A stretch of 64,000 bases of DNA from Clostridia bacterium (GTDB lineage Bacteria > Bacillota > Clostridia > Oscillospirales > CAG-272). Location of the stretch: positions 36,982 to 100,981 of the forward strand of contig JAFSSP010000007.1 in assembly GCA_017450945.1 (NCBI GenBank), in the 5' to 3' direction. Of the stretch, positions 61,326-64,000 are shown piece by piece. The first letter of the stretch is position 1, and the number at the start of each line of letters is the position of its first letter. The notes beneath the pieces were generated by a model, which was not told the origin of the DNA, searched no databases, and saw only the letters and a program-made list of their open reading frames with translations. The position numbers and the translations under genes are program-made.

Positions 61326-61401
61326 ATAGCCAAGATGAAACCGTAACGGTTACATCAAAAAACATGATTGCCGGATAGACACCGGCGGAAAGAGGTACAA
61401 A

Positions 61402-62034
61402 ATGAAGATCGCAGTAGTAGCAGCAAACGGACGTGTAGCGCAGAAGGTGATCAAGGAAGCGCTCGACAGAGGTTTTGAAGTCAAAGCATTCGGACGCGAC
61501 GATGAAAACAAGACGGCGGCAAAGGACTATGTAAAAAAGGATATCATGGATCTTACGAAAGAGGATCTCGCGGGATTCGACGCAGTCGTTGACGGTTTCG
61601 GCGCATGGACGCCCGAAACGCTTGACGGTCACGTAAAAACATCCCAGCACCTTTGCGACCTTCTCAGCGGCAGCAACACCCGCCTGCTGATCGTTGGCGG
61701 CGCGGGCAGTTTGTATGTGAATCCCGAACATACGGCAGTCGTTTGCGACAGCCCGGATTTCCCGGCTATGTTCCTTCCTCTCGCCAAAGCACAGGGTGAG
61801 GAACTTGCAGAGCTTCGTAAGAGAAACGATGTGAAGTGGACGTTTGTAAGCCCCGCCGGAGATTTCCAGGCAGACGGTGAGCGCACCGGCGAATATATCC
61901 TCGCAGGCGAGGAACTGACCTTGAACAGCAAAGGCGAGAGCATCATCAGTTATGCCGACTACGCCATCGCCATGGTCGATGAGATTGAAAAAGGTGATCA
62001 CATCAAAGCCCGTATCAGCGTTGTCAGAAAATAA
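61402..62034 (+). CDS. ywnB: YwnB-like NAD(P)-binding oxidoreductase
   Basis: A 210-residue atypical short-chain dehydrogenase/NmrA-like protein. The dinucleotide site is AVVAANGRVAQKVIKEAL; RLLIVGGAGSLYVNPEH and VKWTFVSPAGDFQADGERTG match YwnB-type proteins. It likely binds NADP and may reduce or sense redox state; no reaction is established. AAAGAGG precedes the ATG. It is read with the Rrf2 regulator that follows, as in the B. subtilis ywnA-ywnB pair, but in reversed order. Confidence 0.85.
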   Translation: MKIAVVAANGRVAQKVIKEALDRGFEVKAFGRDDENKTAAKDYVKKDIMDLTKEDLAGFDAVVDGFGAWTPETLDGHVKTSQHLCDLLSGSNTRLLIVGGAGSLYVNPEHTAVVCDSPDFPAMFLPLAKAQGEELAELRKRNDVKWTFVSPAGDFQADGERTGEYILAGEELTLNSKGESIISYADYAIAMVDEIEKGDHIKARISVVRK

Positions 62035-62039
62035 AATTC

Positions 62040-62078
62040 GTTGTAACTCTTGAAATTACAGCGCTTTTGTGATAAGAT
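62040..62078 (+). promoter_or_regulatory. Operator-promoter of the Rrf2 gene
   Basis: GTTGTAA-N9-TTACAGC (62040-62062) overlaps -35 TTGAAA (62050-62055); a 17-bp spacer leads to TAAGAT (62073-62078). Geometry equals that of the upstream operator. Confidence 0.78.
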
Positions 62079-62099
62079 AAAGGCAGGAGGTGACGAACT

Positions 62100-62540
62100 A
62101 TGCAGATCACAAGCAGATTCACGATCGCTCTTCATATCTTCACCTGCGTGGAATACTTTAAGGACGATCACAAGGTCACCAGTGATTTTCTTGCGGGAAG
62201 TATCAACACCAACCCCGTCATCATTCGCAAAATACTGACGCAGCTGAAAAACGCCGATCTGATCACGATAGCCAGAGGCACGGGCGGGATCACCGTCAAC
62301 CGACCTCTATCGGAAGTCACGTTCTACGACGTCTATCAGGCGATCGAACCGGTGGAAAACTCAGCCCTGTTCCACTTTCACGAAAGCCCAAACCCAAACT
62401 GCCCTGTCGGACGGAACATCCATACGCTGCTCGACGACAAACTGAAGGCGGCTCAGGGCGCGATGGAAGACGAGCTGAAAAAACACACGCTCGAAGACTT
62501 GAAGAACGAGGCGCTCGATCTGATCGCAACCGAAAAATAA
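62100..62540 (+). CDS. ywnA: Rrf2-family transcriptional regulator (YwnA-like)
   Basis: A 146-residue Rrf2 protein with the winged helix TSRFTIALHIFTCVEYF, SINTNPVIIRKILTQLK and the wing RGTGGITVNRPL. It contains two cysteines, in FTCVEY and in NPNCPVG, not the three-cysteine cluster of NsrR/IscR, so a thiol-based or cofactor-free mode is more likely than an iron-sulfur cluster. It probably represses itself and the oxidoreductase through the paired operators. AGGAGG precedes the ATG. Confidence 0.92.
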   Translation: MQITSRFTIALHIFTCVEYFKDDHKVTSDFLAGSINTNPVIIRKILTQLKNADLITIARGTGGITVNRPLSEVTFYDVYQAIEPVENSALFHFHESPNPNCPVGRNIHTLLDDKLKAAQGAMEDELKKHTLEDLKNEALDLIATEK

Positions 62541-62544
62541 CGAC

Positions 62545-62580
62545 ACAAGGCTCCGGGATAAAAACTCGGAGCCTTGTTTT
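62545..62580 (+). terminator. Terminator after the Rrf2 gene
   Basis: ACAAGGCTCCG / CGGAGCCTTGT with a T4 tail; the ribosome site of the next gene starts right after it. Confidence 0.75.
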
Positions 62581-62592
62581 GGAGGAAAACTT

Positions 62593-63213
62593 ATGCGGAC
62601 AAAGGACTATCTTGCTTATCTTGTCAATGAAATACACACCGTTGTCATCGCAACGGTGGACGACGACGGTCTGCCTGTTACCGCCGCGATTGATATGATG
62701 GATTGTGATGAAAATAGTCTGTATTTTCTAACGGCAAAAGGCAAAGGCTTTTACAATCGACTGACAAAACGCGGATATATTGCGCTGACCGGTATCAAAG
62801 GCGAATCCACCATGACCAGCGTTGCTTTATCCGTGTGCGGCAAGGTGCGTGAGATCGGCTTTGATCTCATTCCGAAGTTGATTGACAAGAACCCGTATAT
62901 GAAAGAGATCTATCCCACGGAGGAATCGAGAAAAGCGCTTACGGCTTTTCAAATCTACGAAGGCAGCGGCGAATGGTTTGATCTTTCAAAGAAACCGATT
63001 GAAAGAGCGTCGTTCACCTTTGGTGAAGCAGAACGCAAGGAAAACGGATATTTCATAACCGACGCCTGTATCGGCTGCGAGACCTGCGGCACGATCTGTC
63101 CGCAAAACTGCATTGATTTCAGCAATACCCCCGCCGTGATAGCACAGGATCACTGCCTGCGCTGCGGCAACTGCGCCGAGGTTTGCCCCGTCGGTGCGGT
63201 GGAAAGAAGATAA
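62593..63213 (+). CDS. FMN-binding (pyridoxamine-phosphate-oxidase-like) protein fused to a 2x[4Fe-4S] ferredoxin
   Basis: A 206-residue fusion. The N-terminal split-barrel flavin domain (about 1-135; TVVIATVDDDGLPVTAAIDMM, FLTAKGKGFYNRL) is followed by a ferredoxin domain with CIGCETCGTICPQNC and CLRCGNCAEVCPVGA. It can pass electrons between a flavin and iron-sulfur clusters. The oxidant or reductant is unknown. GGAGGA precedes the ATG. It lies between the Rrf2 unit and the macrodomain gene. Confidence 0.9.
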   Translation: MRTKDYLAYLVNEIHTVVIATVDDDGLPVTAAIDMMDCDENSLYFLTAKGKGFYNRLTKRGYIALTGIKGESTMTSVALSVCGKVREIGFDLIPKLIDKNPYMKEIYPTEESRKALTAFQIYEGSGEWFDLSKKPIERASFTFGEAERKENGYFITDACIGCETCGTICPQNCIDFSNTPAVIAQDHCLRCGNCAEVCPVGAVERR

Positions 63214-63217
63214 TGAT

Positions 63218-63991
63218 ATGGCGCACGAAGAAAAAAGAATATATTTGATCAAAACGCTCCTTGCCGAGCAGCCGAGATACCGGAATATCGAAATACCGGC
63301 TGATACGCAGGGACAAAAGGACTTGCTCCGCTCACTGATGAACGTCCGTATGCCAGCGCCGATTTCGGATGAGTATATCGAAATTGAGAGCGAATATTTG
63401 AAAGAAGAAACGTCGGCGAAGGGAATCACCCACCTCGCCGATTTCACGCCTATCGAAGAAGGCATCTATCTCTGGCAGGGCGATATCACGACGCTGGAAT
63501 GCGATGCGATCGTCAACGCGGCAAACTCCGCGCTTCTCGGCTGTTTTCAGCCGCTCCACAACTGCATCGACAACTGCATCCACACGTTCGCAGGACTTCG
63601 TCTGCGTAACAAGTGCGCAGAGATCATGCAAAAGCAAGGGCGGGAGGAAGCGACTGGCAAGGCAAAGATCACACCGGCATATGATCTGCCGTGCAAATAC
63701 GTCATCCATACCGTCGGACCGATCGTAAACGGACGGCTGACAGCAAAGCACGAAGAACTGCTCGCGTCCTGCTATCGTTCCTGCCTTGCGCTCGCGGATG
63801 AAAACGGGCTCGGCAGTATCGCGTTCTGCTGTATCTCCACCGGCGTGTTCGGCTTCCCGCAGAAACGCGCGGCACAGATCGCCGTTCAGACGGTACGCGA
63901 ATATAAAGCAAATACCCACAGCAAAATCGAGGTGATATTCAATGTTTTCAAAGACGAAGATTACGCAATCTACCGGGAATTACTCGGATAA
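63218..63991 (+). CDS. Zinc-containing macrodomain ADP-ribosyl hydrolase
   Basis: A 257-residue protein-ADP-ribose hydrolase. An N-terminal extension is followed by the macrodomain with GDITTLECDAIVNAANSALL and the zinc-region CIDNCIHTFAG, then ISTGVFGFPQ. The Zn-macro group in Streptococcus and Staphylococcus reverses SirTM-dependent protein ADP-ribosylation. Here the sirtuin and lipoyl-carrier partners are not visible before the window ends. ATG 63218 follows a weak GGAAAGAAG. It starts 4 bp after the preceding stop. Confidence 0.88.
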   Translation: MAHEEKRIYLIKTLLAEQPRYRNIEIPADTQGQKDLLRSLMNVRMPAPISDEYIEIESEYLKEETSAKGITHLADFTPIEEGIYLWQGDITTLECDAIVNAANSALLGCFQPLHNCIDNCIHTFAGLRLRNKCAEIMQKQGREEATGKAKITPAYDLPCKYVIHTVGPIVNGRLTAKHEELLASCYRSCLALADENGLGSIAFCCISTGVFGFPQKRAAQIAVQTVREYKANTHSKIEVIFNVFKDEDYAIYRELLG

Positions 63992-64000
63992 TATAAAGAA

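Noticed and set aside
1-64000. Insertion sequences or transposases
   Set aside because: No transposase-like protein was found.

Overview
The window looks like chromosome from a spore-forming member of the Bacillota, most likely a member of the Clostridia. The evidence is a set of sporulation genes (yabP/yabQ, both dipicolinate synthase subunits, two SpoVB-type flippases, a CwlD-type amidase), AddAB rather than RecBCD, ArgR/AhrC, DivIC, strong sigma-A style promoters and tRNA genes that encode their CCA ends. I cannot name a genus. Almost all of the sequence is ordinary housekeeping DNA. The unusual part is the DNA around the tRNA genes.

Layout. 1-5 kb: the end of an adenosine/SAH-type deaminase, then a yabM-hup-rqcP-yabP-yabQ-divIC-smpB block that closely follows the classical Bacillus order. 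5-10.4 kb: an acyl carrier protein, a ComEC without a working C-terminal hydrolase, dpaA-dpaB and a SpoVB-like flippase. 10.5-15.6 kb: rubredoxin and polA, with radA and cwlD on the other strand. 15.8-27 kb: one long plus-strand run, nusB - TsaD-like - xseA - xseB - ispA - PAP2-like - tlyA - nadK - argR - argS - yebC - Nudix - flavodoxin - dinB. 27-30.6 kb: a small lipoprotein unit, tRNA-Pro, tRNA-Leu(GAG), a HAD phosphatase and tRNA-Gln, with three of the four repeat arrays. 30.6-37.7 kb (minus): DUF512 - der - obg - rluA-like - DUF3810, preceded by rsmA. 37.7-42.9 kb: a LytTR regulator with a LiaF-like membrane partner, tRNA-Leu(TAG) with the fourth array, a large unknown protein, a tyrosine recombinase and a membrane protein. 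43-51 kb: fba, and queG-like - addB - addA on the minus strand. 51.5-56 kb: htrA - response regulator - histidine kinase - rlmA-like. 56-61 kb: tRNA-Val, a nucleotidyltransferase, M18 peptidase, DUF1846 and an Mbeg1-like hydrolase. 61-64 kb: a redox/stress cluster with a YwnB-like oxidoreductase, its Rrf2 regulator, an FMN-binding/ferredoxin fusion and a macrodomain hydrolase.

Main observation. Four of the five tRNA genes (Pro-TGG, Leu-GAG, Gln-TTG, Leu-TAG) are followed, in their direction of transcription, by short non-coding units. Most are about 140 to 205 bp; one is only about 90 bp. Units normally consist of a terminator-like hairpin, a structured cassette built around a T-rich/GCAAG/A-rich palindrome, and a partial copy of that same tRNA's 3' end. 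Every partial copy carries one extra base in the T-arm. In each array the copy farthest from the tRNA is the most decayed. The Pro and Leu-TAG cassettes are clearly homologous, and their stems differ by compensatory changes. This looks like a family of small tRNA-3'-end-associated elements. I do not recognise it as a described family.

Regulation readable from sequence: twin inverted repeats over the -35 boxes of ywnB and the Rrf2 gene, a 21-bp-phased direct repeat before the LytTR gene, and an 11-bp-phased hexamer series before htrA.
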